Source of the DNA: UMGS172 sp045647525
GTDB lineage: Bacteria > Bacillota > Clostridia > Oscillospirales > Acutalibacteraceae
Assembly: GCA_045647525.1 (NCBI GenBank)
Contig: JAZRMK010000006.1
Span: forward strand, 1 to 46,208
Direction of reading: 5' to 3'
DNA: 46,208 bases
The notes under the pieces were generated by a model that saw only the letters and a list, made by a program, of their open reading frames with translations, was not told the origin of the DNA and ran no database searches. Of this stretch, positions 24,025-31,050 are shown piece by piece. Each line of letters starts with the position of its first letter. Position 1 is the first letter of the stretch. The translations under genes were made by a program, and so were the position numbers.

Positions 24025-24363
24025 ATGAAAGCAAGAATCCCCGGTGCCAACAATCAGAGTCAGGCACAGATGTTAAAACAAGTCCAGAAAATGCAGGCCG
24101 ATATGCAGGCTTTGCAGGCCGATATCGAAGAACGTGAATTCACCGCAACTGCCGGCGGCGGTCTTGTTGAGGTCATTATGAACGGCCGTCACGAGATGAA
24201 GAAGGTCACTATTGACCCCGAAGCCGTCGATGTTGACGACATCGAGATGCTTGAAGATTTTATCACAATTGCAGTGAATGACGTTGTCAAGAAAATCGCC
24301 GAGACCCAGGAGACTGAAATGGGCGCTATCACAGGCGGTCTTAACATTCCGGGGTTGTTTTAA
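24025..24363 (+). CDS. YbaB/EbfC family nucleoid-associated protein
   Basis: A 112-residue DNA-binding protein that forms tweezer-like dimers. Family features are the N-terminal Gln/Met-rich helix (KQVQKMQADMQALQADIEER), the central TATAGGGLVEVIMNGRHEMKKV-type strands (here split over residues 42-64) and the C-terminal glycine-rich GGLNIPGLF. AAGGAG lies upstream. It sits between dnaX and recR in the standard order and overlaps recR by one base, indicating translational coupling and a link to recombination repair. Confidence 0.94.
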   Translation: MKARIPGANNQSQAQMLKQVQKMQADMQALQADIEEREFTATAGGGLVEVIMNGRHEMKKVTIDPEAVDVDDIEMLEDFITIAVNDVVKKIAETQETEMGAITGGLNIPGLF

Positions 24364-24959
24364 TGAATAATGTAGCTCCGCTTGAAAAACTGTGCGAGCA
24401 GTTTGAACGCCTGCCGGGTATAGGCAAAAAGACAGCGCGACGTCTTGCCTACTACGTTATTACGCGACAGGACAATATGGCAGAAAAATTTTCCGCGGCA
24501 CTTTTGGAAGCCAGCAGCAAGATACGCTACTGCTCGGTTTGTCAAAACCTGACCGATAGCGAAGTCTGTTCCGTTTGCGGTGATTCAGGCCGTGACAGGT
24601 CGGTTATCTGCGTTGTTGAGGATGCACAGGACGTACTTGCATTCGAAAGAACTCGCGAGTACAAAGGTCTTTACCATGTTTTGCATGGTGCAGTGTCTCC
24701 TCTGGACGGCATAGGCCCTGAACAGATAAAAATCAAGGAGCTGATGACACGTCTTGCAGACGGTACAGTTCAAGAAATCATTGTCGCTACCAACCCCACC
24801 GTTGAAGGCGAGGCAACCGCAAGCTACATTTCCAGGTTGGTTAAATCAATGGGCATAAAGGTGACGCGACTTGCGTACGGCATTCCTGTTGGCGGCAACC
24901 TTGAATATGCTGACGAGGTCACCTTGTCGCGTGCGTTGGAAGGACGAAATGAACTTTAA
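24363..24959 (+). CDS. recR: Recombination mediator protein RecR
   Basis: A 198-residue protein acting with RecO (and RecF) to load RecA at gaps. Visible parts are the helix-hairpin-helix LPGIGKKTARR (17-27), a four-cysteine zinc finger (Cys57, 60, 69, 72) and the Toprim domain beginning VICVVEDAQDVLAFE near residue 81; the C-terminal LAYGIPVGGNLEYADEVTL is characteristic. The start codon overlaps the ybaB stop (TAATG). Confidence 0.96.
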   Translation: MNNVAPLEKLCEQFERLPGIGKKTARRLAYYVITRQDNMAEKFSAALLEASSKIRYCSVCQNLTDSEVCSVCGDSGRDRSVICVVEDAQDVLAFERTREYKGLYHVLHGAVSPLDGIGPEQIKIKELMTRLADGTVQEIIVATNPTVEGEATASYISRLVKSMGIKVTRLAYGIPVGGNLEYADEVTLSRALEGRNEL

Positions 24960-25009
24960 TTTTAATTTTCGACCAAAAAATATTTAAAAAAACAAAATAT
25001 TGCGTTTTT

Positions 25010-25060
25010 ATACCGCTATCGGTCGCACATATTGATATTGTGTTTGACAAATAGCGGTAT
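25010..25060 (+). repeat. 10-base inverted repeat at the recR-murA junction
   Basis: ATACCGCTAT (25010-25019) and ATAGCGGTAT (25051-25060) are perfect complements, 31 bases apart. The right arm lies in the spacer of the murA promoter and is followed by TTTT. It may be a long-loop terminator for recR or an operator; neither can be shown from sequence. Confidence 0.5.
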
Positions 25061-25072
25061 TTTGTGTATAAT
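25044..25072 (+). promoter_or_regulatory. Consensus promoter for murA
   Basis: Perfect TTGACA (25044-25049) and perfect TATAAT (25067-25072) with 17 bases between. The approximately 100-base leader contains a 7-bp stem (25093-25099 with 25125-25131). A second weaker promoter-like pair (TTGGGC 25125-25130, TATAAT 25148-25153) lies closer to the gene. Confidence 0.85.
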
Positions 25073-25178
25073 AAACTTATAGTGTATAGTTGTGCCCAAT
25101 GTTGCCATTTTGTGAACGTTTATTTTGGGCAATACTAATGGTACGAGTATAATTTGTTTTAAGTTGGGAGTGCGTCCT

Positions 25179-26465
25179 GTGGAAAAAATCGTTATAAACG
25201 GAGGTGCCCGTCTTAAAGGCGAAGTGCAGGTCAGCGGTGCGAAAAACGCCGCAGTTGCAATCCTTCCTGCTGTTTTGCTTTGTGACGGTATTTGCAGAAT
25301 AGAAAATATTCCCGCTATCTCCGATGTTAATGTTATCGTCCGCATACTTTACGAGCTTGGCGCTACCGTAAAGGTTATAAACGACAACACCGTTGAAATA
25401 AACCCCAAGCATATAAATTCATACGTTCTCTCTTCCGATATGTCTACAAAAATGCGTGCAAGCTCCTACTTTATCGGAGCTATGCTCGGCCGTTTCAAAA
25501 AAGCACGTGTTGCTCCTCCCGGCGGTTGTGATTTTGGTGTTCGCCCCATCGACCAGCATATTAAAGGTTTTGAGGCACTTGGCGCAACCGTTACCATCGA
25601 TAACGGCATGGTAAATGCCAAGGCAAAAGAACTTATCGGAAGCTCAATTTATCTTGACAAGGTCTCGGTAGGCGCTACCGTAAACATTATTCTGGCGGCA
25701 GTCAAGGCGAAGGGACTTACCATTATTGAAAACGCCGCAAGAGAGCCGCACATTGTTGACCTCGCCAACTTTTTGAACTCTATGGGTGCCAACATTATGG
25801 GTGCCGGTACAGATGTTATCAAAATCCGCGGTGTTGAAACACTCCACGGTACAACTTACAGCATTATCCCCGACCAGATCGAAGCAGGAACATATATGAT
25901 AGCCGCCGCAATTACAGGTGGCGAACTGCTTGTCAAAAACGTTATTCCGAAACACTTGGAGTCGATTTCCGCGAAATTGATCGAAGCAGGTGTTACTGTT
26001 GAGGAATTCGATGAGGCTGTTTTAGTAAAAGCCAATGGTCGTCCCAAGGCTTGCAACGTTCTTACAATGCCGCATCCCGGCTTCCCCACCGATATGCAAC
26101 CCCAGATGACCGCAATGTTGGCTCTTGCCGACGGAGTTAGTGTTATGACCGAGGGCGTTTGGGACAACCGATTCAGATATGTTGACCAGTTGACCCTTAT
26201 GGGCGCAAAAATCAAGGTAGACGGTAAAGTCGCAATTATCACGGGTGTTGAAAACCTTATCTCCGCCCCCGTCAAAGCAACCGACCTTCGCGCAGGTGCC
26301 GCGATGGTTCTTGCAGGACTTGCCACAAAAGGCACGACCGAAATTGAAAATGTTGAGTTCATTGACCGCGGATATGACAACATTGTTGAAAAACTGTCCG
26401 CCGTCGGCGCGGATATCCGCCGTGTTGAATTCATTGAAACGGGTACAATCCGTACAGTAATCTAA
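25179..26465 (+). CDS. murA: UDP-N-acetylglucosamine 1-carboxyvinyltransferase
   Basis: First committed enzyme of peptidoglycan synthesis, transferring enolpyruvate from PEP to UDP-GlcNAc. A GTG start at 25179 gives 428 residues beginning (M)EKIVINGG, matching the usual start; GGGAG lies 10 bases upstream. Conserved blocks are SGAKNAAVAILP (19-30) and the loop PPGGCDFGVRP, in which Cys117 is the catalytic and fosfomycin-target cysteine. DMQPQMTAMLALADG, near residue 305, is also typical. It stands behind a fully consensus promoter and ends in a strong terminator. Confidence 0.96.
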   Translation: MEKIVINGGARLKGEVQVSGAKNAAVAILPAVLLCDGICRIENIPAISDVNVIVRILYELGATVKVINDNTVEINPKHINSYVLSSDMSTKMRASSYFIGAMLGRFKKARVAPPGGCDFGVRPIDQHIKGFEALGATVTIDNGMVNAKAKELIGSSIYLDKVSVGATVNIILAAVKAKGLTIIENAAREPHIVDLANFLNSMGANIMGAGTDVIKIRGVETLHGTTYSIIPDQIEAGTYMIAAAITGGELLVKNVIPKHLESISAKLIEAGVTVEEFDEAVLVKANGRPKACNVLTMPHPGFPTDMQPQMTAMLALADGVSVMTEGVWDNRFRYVDQLTLMGAKIKVDGKVAIITGVENLISAPVKATDLRAGAAMVLAGLATKGTTEIENVEFIDRGYDNIVEKLSAVGADIRRVEFIETGTIRTVI

Positions 26466-26474
26466 GCAAACGGA

Positions 26475-26505
26475 CGGCCTATCCTTCGGCGGATAGGCCG
26501 TTTTT
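26475..26505 (+). terminator. Intrinsic terminator after murA
   Basis: A perfect 10-bp stem (26475-26484 with 26491-26500), loop TTCGGC, followed by TTTTT. Confidence 0.93.
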
Positions 26506-26530
26506 AAATACTTTTGAAAGGAGATGCCGT

Positions 26531-27313
26531 ATGAGCAGAATTTTTCCACTTGCCAGCAGTAGTTCCGGCAACTGCACATATATAGGTCACGGAAAACAGG
26601 GGTTGCTTGTTGACGCAGGTGTCAGCGCAAGAACGATTGCAAAAAGCCTTGAAAGCATCGGGGTCGAACCCTCATCTATATGCGGCATTTTCATTACCCA
26701 CAGCCATATTGACCACACAAGCGGTCTGCGTGTTTTTTCTGATAAATACAATATTCCGGTTTTTGCATCTCCAAAAACTGTTGAAGCAATTTCGGAGAAC
26801 GCTAATGTCTGTCCTCAAAACCTTAATGCCGTTAGTGGAAATGTTAAGGTTGGCTGTTTCGATGTAAACCCTTTTTGCACAAGTCACGACTGTGCAGGTT
26901 CGTGCGGATACGTTATAACCTTGCCCGACGGCGCAAAATGCAGTGTTTGCACCGACCTTGGATTTGTTTCAGAAGAGGTTCACACCGCTGTCAAGGGTTC
27001 TGCCGCTATTTTGTTGGAGTCAAACCACGATGTCACGATGCTGCAAAACGGCAACTACCCTGAGCATTTGAAACGACGTATCCTCAGCGACTGCGGTCAC
27101 CTTTCCAATGTTTCCTGCGCTGCCGAAGTCGTAAAATTGGTAGAGAGCGGAACAACGCGAATCATTTTAGGCCATTTGAGCCGCGAAAACAACGACCCTG
27201 AAATTGCCAGAAGTTGTACGGTCGCTGCTTTAATTGATAAAGGTTTTATAGAAAATGACGACTACATATTATATATAGCACCGCCCAAAGATGGGAAAGT
27301 CATCCTTTTTTAA
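26531..27313 (+). CDS. walJ: WalJ/YycJ-type metallo-beta-lactamase fold hydrolase
   Basis: A 260-residue cytoplasmic MBL-fold protein. The start FPLASSSSGNCTYI (5-18) and the metal motif THSHIDH (56-62, HxHxDH) are typical of the WalJ family, which has nuclease activity and is linked to the WalRK cell-wall regulon in Bacilli. AAAGGAG lies upstream. As in B. subtilis it is close to rlmH, which follows after 13 bases; the walRK genes themselves are not in the window, so the regulatory link is an inference. Confidence 0.88.
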   Translation: MSRIFPLASSSSGNCTYIGHGKQGLLVDAGVSARTIAKSLESIGVEPSSICGIFITHSHIDHTSGLRVFSDKYNIPVFASPKTVEAISENANVCPQNLNAVSGNVKVGCFDVNPFCTSHDCAGSCGYVITLPDGAKCSVCTDLGFVSEEVHTAVKGSAAILLESNHDVTMLQNGNYPEHLKRRILSDCGHLSNVSCAAEVVKLVESGTTRIILGHLSRENNDPEIARSCTVAALIDKGFIENDDYILYIAPPKDGKVILF

Positions 27314-27326
27314 ATCAGGAGTAAAA

Positions 27327-27809
27327 ATGCTTAAAGTTACTATTATCGCCTTAGGGCATCTTAAAGAAAAATATCTTCGCGAAGCCTCGCAGGAATATGA
27401 AAAGAGGCTGAAAGCGTTCTGTAAATTGGATATTGTGGAGTTGGAGCCCAAAAGTTTGCCCGACAATCCAAACAGTGCCGAAATCGACACCGCCTTGCAA
27501 CACGAGGCTGATAAGATTTTGTCGCTTATCCCAAACGGTGCATTTGTTGCGCCCCTCTGTATCGAAGGCAAAACACTTTCAAGTGAGGAACTTTCAAAGA
27601 AGTTCGAGAACCTTGCCGTTTTTGGAACAAGTCACATCGTTTTTATAATCGGAAGTTCCTACGGTCTCGCTGACACAGTAAAGAATCGCGCTGATTTTAA
27701 ACTCTCAATGTCGCCGATGACCTTTCCTCACCAGTTGGCAAGAATTATGCTGTTGGAGCAGGTTTATCGCGCTTTCAAGATTTCACAAGGTGGCACATAC
27801 CACAAATGA
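27327..27809 (+). CDS. rlmH: 23S rRNA (pseudouridine1915-N3)-methyltransferase RlmH
   Basis: A 160-residue SPOUT-class methyltransferase that modifies helix 69 of 23S rRNA on the assembled 70S ribosome. FIIGSSYGLAD, near residue 111, and the end block SMSPMTFPHQLARIMLLEQVY, spanning about 130-150, form the knotted SAM site; the C-terminal GGTYHK is diagnostic. ATG 27327 has AGGAG upstream and yields the normal 159-160 residue length; an earlier in-frame ATG inside walJ is not used. Confidence 0.96.
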   Translation: MLKVTIIALGHLKEKYLREASQEYEKRLKAFCKLDIVELEPKSLPDNPNSAEIDTALQHEADKILSLIPNGAFVAPLCIEGKTLSSEELSKKFENLAVFGTSHIVFIIGSSYGLADTVKNRADFKLSMSPMTFPHQLARIMLLEQVYRAFKISQGGTYHK

Positions 27810-27837
27810 GAACCTTGTAATTTAAATAAAAAAATGC

Positions 27838-27866
27838 TTGACCTTTGACACGGGGTGTGCTATAAT
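27838..27866 (+). promoter_or_regulatory. Promoter of the rpmG-secE-nusG operon
   Basis: -35 TTGACC (27838-27843) and -10 TATAAT (27861-27866), 17 bases apart. The transcription start should be near 27873. Confidence 0.8.
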
Positions 27867-27872
27867 TGCAAT

Positions 27873-28059
27873 ACCTCTGCAAGGGTCTTTTTTTAATTAA
27901 AGACTTTTTTCAGAATCCTTTTACAACCACTTGATGCGCTTTCGAAAACGCATACTATATGTTGTTTTCCAAGTGGAAATGGGACTGAAACGAGGGAGGC
28001 CGAGTTCCCTGTCTTTTTTAGGGAACAAAATTTATTTCCGTAAAACGGGAGGTGCCGTC
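27873..28059 (+). promoter_or_regulatory. Long structured leader of rpmG
   Basis: About 187 bases without a credible ORF. GTCTTT (27885-27890) and AAAGAC (27899-27904) pair and are followed by TTTTTT, a weak attenuator-like element. CCACTTG (about 27926-27933) can pair with CAAGTGG (about 27970-27977) around an inner ATGCG/CGCAT stem. GTTCCCT and AGGGAAC form a third hairpin shortly before the SD (GGGAGGTG). This matches no riboswitch I know; autoregulation of L33/SecE/NusG is possible. Confidence 0.5.
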
Positions 28060-28209
28060 ATGAGAGTAAAAATCACATTAGCTTGCACAGAATGCAAGCA
28101 GAGAAACTACAATACTATGAAAAACAAGAAGAACGACCCTGATCGTCTTGAAATGAACAAGTATTGCAGATTCTGCAAGAAGCACACCGTTCACAAAGAA
28201 ACAAAGTAA
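28060..28209 (+). CDS. rpmG: 50S ribosomal protein L33
   Basis: A 49-residue ribosomal protein beginning MRVKITLACTECKQRNY. It keeps two Cys-x2-Cys pairs (CTEC at 9-12, CRFC at 36-39), so it is the zinc-binding (C+) form. GGGAGGTG precedes the ATG. It is the first gene of the usual rpmG-secE-nusG run. A longer in-frame ORF reading back to 27931 has no start with an SD and crosses the leader structures, so it is not used. Confidence 0.96.
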   Translation: MRVKITLACTECKQRNYNTMKNKKNDPDRLEMNKYCRFCKKHTVHKETK

Positions 28210-28221
28210 GGGGGTACACAT

Positions 28222-28902
28222 TTGAAAGTATTAAGTAACATTCTCCGTGTACTGACTGTTGTTTTCGGCGTGACAGCATTAGCTCTTTTCCTGTTTCCCA
28301 CCTTCGGTGAGGTTTTGACAACCGCTGAAACCATCAACCGAACCGGTGCTGAGTTTGCCTTTGGTGCAAAGCACAACGGATTGGCTATCGGTAAATCATC
28401 AGACCTTCTGCTCTGTGTGATCACAACCGCTTTGTCCGTTCTTTTTGGAGCATTGTCTTTTAAATACAAGAAGACAAGATGGGCTACTGTTGGCTTCTCT
28501 GCATTTACAGCGATCTATATGCTCGTTGTAACATTGTCCGACGCGCGTGTATTCCTTGACACTCAAGGTTTCATCGGTGTTATGGACGCCAACTACAAGA
28601 ACAACACCCCGTTGTTCATCACGGTTGCATTGGGTCTTACCCTTGCAGCATCGGTTGCATATCTTCTTATCTCCGATGCTATCACTGCAAAAGCAACCGG
28701 CAGTCTTACTATTCCTAAAAGATTTGTCAAGTTCTTTAAGGATTACAAAGGCGAAGTCAAGAAGATCACTTGGCCCGGCATTCGCACCGTACTTAAAAAC
28801 ACAGGTATTGTTTTGGTAATGTGCGCTATCTTGGGTATCATCATTTGGGCTGTTGATTTCGGTCTTGGTAACCTTATCAACCTTATCCTCGGTAGAAAAT
28901 AA
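28222..28902 (+). CDS. secE: Preprotein translocase subunit SecE with an extra N-terminal four-helix membrane domain
   Basis: A 226-residue protein whose last 65 residues are an ordinary SecE: the amphipathic segment RFVKFFKDYKGEVKKITWP (167-185), with the conserved W-P, then a transmembrane helix (about 194-216). SecE clamps the SecY channel. In front of it are about 160 residues with four hydrophobic segments (about 7-27, 60-80, 86-106, 130-152), not part of canonical bacterial SecE (60-130 residues). The gene starts with TTG at 28222, with GGGGGT upstream, 12 bases after rpmG. No internal start with an SD before the SecE part was noticed, so the fused form is probably real. The role of the added domain is unknown. 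Confidence 0.9.
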   Translation: MKVLSNILRVLTVVFGVTALALFLFPTFGEVLTTAETINRTGAEFAFGAKHNGLAIGKSSDLLLCVITTALSVLFGALSFKYKKTRWATVGFSAFTAIYMLVVTLSDARVFLDTQGFIGVMDANYKNNTPLFITVALGLTLAASVAYLLISDAITAKATGSLTIPKRFVKFFKDYKGEVKKITWPGIRTVLKNTGIVLVMCAILGIIIWAVDFGLGNLINLILGRK

Positions 28903-28918
28903 TCCTAGGAGGTTCAAC

Positions 28919-29452
28919 ATGGCAGATTTTGAAGAAGCCAAGTGGTATGTAGTACACACATACTCGGGCTATGAGAACAAGGTTATGACCGACCTTGAAA
29001 AAATGGTCGAAAACCGCGGAATGCAGGATCTCATTCAGGATATTATGATCCCCACCGAAACAGTAACCGAAATTACTGCTGACGGTAAAGAAAAAACTGT
29101 TGAGAGAAAGATTTTCCCCGGTTATGTAATGATTAAAATGATCGTTACTGACGATTCCTGGTATGTAGTCCGTAACACACGCGGATGCACAGGCTTCGTA
29201 GGTCCGGCTTCAAAACCCGTACCGCTTACCGACGAGGAAGTTGCAAATTTGGGCATTGGAAAGCGCAGTGTCGAGGTTGCTTATTCTGTCGGCGATTCCG
29301 TCAACATTATCGACGGACCGCTTAACGGATTCCAGGGCAAAGTTGATGAAATTGATGTTGACAGCAACACTGTTCGTGTCATCATTTCTATGCTCGGTCG
29401 TGAAACACCCGTTGAGCTTGAACTCAACCAGATTGAGTTGATTAAAGACTAA
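28919..29452 (+). CDS. nusG: Transcription termination/antitermination protein NusG
   Basis: A 177-residue RNA polymerase-binding factor. The N-terminal NGN domain begins KWYVVHTYSGYENKV (residues 8-22), and the C-terminal KOW motif is near residue 125 (GDSVNIIDGPLNGFQGKV). ATG 28919 with AGGAGG 7 bases upstream is used; the gene follows secE after 16 bases. Genes for ribosomal proteins L11 and L1 follow, as in nearly all bacteria. Confidence 0.96.
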   Translation: MADFEEAKWYVVHTYSGYENKVMTDLEKMVENRGMQDLIQDIMIPTETVTEITADGKEKTVERKIFPGYVMIKMIVTDDSWYVVRNTRGCTGFVGPASKPVPLTDEEVANLGIGKRSVEVAYSVGDSVNIIDGPLNGFQGKVDEIDVDSNTVRVIISMLGRETPVELELNQIELIKD

Positions 29453-29579
29453 TATCGGCTATAAAGCCGTCACGCTCAGATTTTGAGCGCCACAAGTGGG
29501 AGGGACACTTAAATTTACTTACTAACGTGTTCCGTAAGCGAGAAAATCGCGGCCACCACAAATTTTGGAGGTGCAAGTT
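29453..29579 (+). promoter_or_regulatory. rplK leader with a candidate ribosomal protein L1 binding site
   Basis: The gap holds a short hairpin (GCTCA/TGAGC, about 29474-29488) and GTGGGAGG at 29496-29503, with CCACCAC some 50 bases later, just before the SD. GTGGGAGG...CCAC copies the L1-binding stem of 23S rRNA, as in known L1 autoregulatory sites. No separate promoter was identified, so rplK is probably read from the rpmG promoter. Confidence 0.5.
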
Positions 29580-30005
29580 ATGGCACAAAAAATTACTGGC
29601 TATATTAAACTTCAGATCCCCGCCGGCAAAGCAACTCCGGCACCGCCTGTTGGTCCTGCTCTTGGTCAGCACGGCGTTAACATTATGGCATTCACAAAGG
29701 AATTCAACGAGCGTACCAAGAATGATGTAGGTCTTATCATTCCTGTCATCATCACCGTTTACGCAGACCGTTCCTTTACCTTCGTAACCAAGACTCCTCC
29801 CGCAGCTGTTCTTATTAAGAAAGCTTGCGGAATTGACAAGGCTTCCGGCGTTCCTAACAAGGATAAGGTTGCCAAGATCACTAAGGAGCAGATTCAGAAG
29901 ATCGCAGAGACAAAGATGCCCGACCTTAATGCAGCAAGCCTTGAAGCCGCTATGTCTATGGTAGCAGGTACTGCACGCAGCATGGGTGTCGTTGTTGTTG
30001 ACTAA
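29580..30005 (+). CDS. rplK: 50S ribosomal protein L11
   Basis: A 141-residue protein of the GTPase-associated centre. It begins MAQKITGYIKLQIPAGKATP, with the proline-rich PAPPVGPALGQHGVNIM following (residues 20-36), all typical of L11. ATG 29580 has GGAGG 8 bases upstream. It precedes rplA by 57 bases. Confidence 0.97.
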   Translation: MAQKITGYIKLQIPAGKATPAPPVGPALGQHGVNIMAFTKEFNERTKNDVGLIIPVIITVYADRSFTFVTKTPPAAVLIKKACGIDKASGVPNKDKVAKITKEQIQKIAETKMPDLNAASLEAAMSMVAGTARSMGVVVVD

Positions 30006-30014
30006 TGCTCCCCT

Positions 30015-30041
30015 GTGGGAGGAAATATCCGATTTAACCAC
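30015..30041 (+). promoter_or_regulatory. Candidate L1 autoregulatory site between rplK and rplA
   Basis: GTGGGAGG (30015-30022) and AACCAC (30036-30041) with an inner GGA/TCC pairing form a small hairpin like the L1-binding region of 23S rRNA. It lies 22 bases before the rplA start. Confidence 0.55.
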
Positions 30042-30062
30042 TTATTTGGGAGGAAATGAATA

Positions 30063-30758
30063 ATGAAACATGGTAAAAAGTACGTCGCAAGCGCACAGCT
30101 TGTAGACTCGACTAAACTGTACGACGTTGCTGAGGCAATGGAGCTTACAGTAAAAACTAAAACTGCAAAGTTCGACGAAACCGTCGAAGCACATATCCGT
30201 CTTGGTGTTGACTCTCGTCACGCTGACCAGCAGGTTCGTGGCGCTGTTGTTCTTCCTAACGGTACCGGTAAAACCGTTCGTACCCTCGTTTTCTGTAAGG
30301 AAGACAAGGCACAAGCTGCTTTGGATGCAGGCGCAGATTATGTAGGCGCTGAGGATATGGTAGCAAAGATTCAGAACGAAAACTGGATGGAATTTGACGT
30401 TGTTATCGCATCGCCCGATATGATGGGTCTTGTTGGTCGTCTTGGTAAGGTTCTTGGCCCCCGTGGTCTTATGCCTAACCCCAAGGCAGGTACCGTTACC
30501 CCTGATGTTGCTAAGGCTGTTACCGAAGCAAAGGCAGGTAAGATTGAGTACCGTCTTGACAAGCAGAACATCGTTCACTGCCCCATCGGCAAGGTTTCTT
30601 TCGGTGCTGAAAAGCTCCAGGAGAACTTTGACACTCTTCTCACTGCTGTTGCAAAGGCAAAGCCTGCCGCAGCAAAGGGTCAGTACATCAAGTCCTGCGT
30701 TGTTGCTACAACTATGGGCCCCGGAATCAAGGTTAACGCCTCTAAGTACGGTGTCTGA
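30063..30758 (+). CDS. rplA: 50S ribosomal protein L1
   Basis: A 231-residue protein of the L1 stalk, which helps release tRNA from the E site and normally represses its own mRNA. The block KVLGPRGLMPNPKAGTV (about residues 129-145) is diagnostic. GGGAGG lies 8-10 bases upstream of the ATG. A strong terminator follows, separating this operon from rplJL. Confidence 0.97.
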   Translation: MKHGKKYVASAQLVDSTKLYDVAEAMELTVKTKTAKFDETVEAHIRLGVDSRHADQQVRGAVVLPNGTGKTVRTLVFCKEDKAQAALDAGADYVGAEDMVAKIQNENWMEFDVVIASPDMMGLVGRLGKVLGPRGLMPNPKAGTVTPDVAKAVTEAKAGKIEYRLDKQNIVHCPIGKVSFGAEKLQENFDTLLTAVAKAKPAAAKGQYIKSCVVATTMGPGIKVNASKYGV

Positions 30759-30773
30759 TTTTTGTAAAATGTT

Positions 30774-30808
30774 TTGGGTCGTGCATAAAGCACGACCCAA
30801 TTATTTTA
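30774..30808 (+). terminator. Intrinsic terminator after rplA
   Basis: A perfect 11-bp stem (30774-30784 with 30790-30800) with a 5-base loop, followed by TTATTTTAT. Confidence 0.88.
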
Positions 30809-30865
30809 TGTTTTCGCGATTGTCATAATGAAAAATATTTAAATTTAGTTTTTTGAAAATATTTC

Positions 30866-30894
30866 TTGACAATCGTGATGTTTTGTGATAATAT
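30866..30894 (+). promoter_or_regulatory. Promoter of rplJ-rplL
   Basis: Perfect -35 TTGACA (30866-30871) and -10 TAATAT (30889-30894), 17 bases apart, with a start expected near 30901. Confidence 0.85.
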
Positions 30895-30902
30895 ACTGAT
30901 GT

Positions 30903-30963
30903 TGATTCCAAAGACAGTTGGTGCACTATGCGTAAAGACCCAGGTCTGCCAGCCGAGGATTGA
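30903..30963 (+). promoter_or_regulatory. Ribosomal protein L10 leader
   Basis: The segment carries the conserved halves of the L10 leader: TTCCAAAGACAGTTGGTGC (30906-30924) and GTCTGCCAGCCGAGGAT (about 30944-30960), which fold into the kinked L10(L12)4-binding structure mimicking 23S rRNA. Position directly upstream of rplJ fits autoregulation. Confidence 0.85.
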
Positions 30964-30996
30964 ACACATAGATACACTTATAATTTGTATTTTTAT

Positions 30997-31029
30997 GTGC
31001 CTGTCCGCTTTGGAACAGGCACTTTTTTT
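30997..31029 (+). terminator. Attenuator (intrinsic terminator) upstream of rplJ
   Basis: GTGCCTGT (30997-31004) pairs with ACAGGCAC (31015-31022), extended by CC/GG with one bulge, and seven T residues follow (31023-31029). It lies in the leader, 22 bases before the rplJ start, so it should act as a conditional terminator. In B. subtilis L10(L12)4 controls rplJL by transcription attenuation. Confidence 0.85.
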
Positions 31030-31050
31030 AATTCATCGGAGGTGAATACT

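Noticed and set aside
27785..27828. Hairpin around the rlmH stop (ACAAGGT/ACCTTGT) as a terminator
   Set aside because: The stem is short with a loop of about 20 bases and lacks a clean T-run; termination here is uncertain.
30042..30800. 252-codon open frame antisense to rplA, and similar long antisense frames at 5183-5737, 16319-17065, 29442-30041 and 33311-33913
   Set aside because: They are mirror frames of strongly conserved genes, lack SD sequences and have compositions not resembling real proteins.
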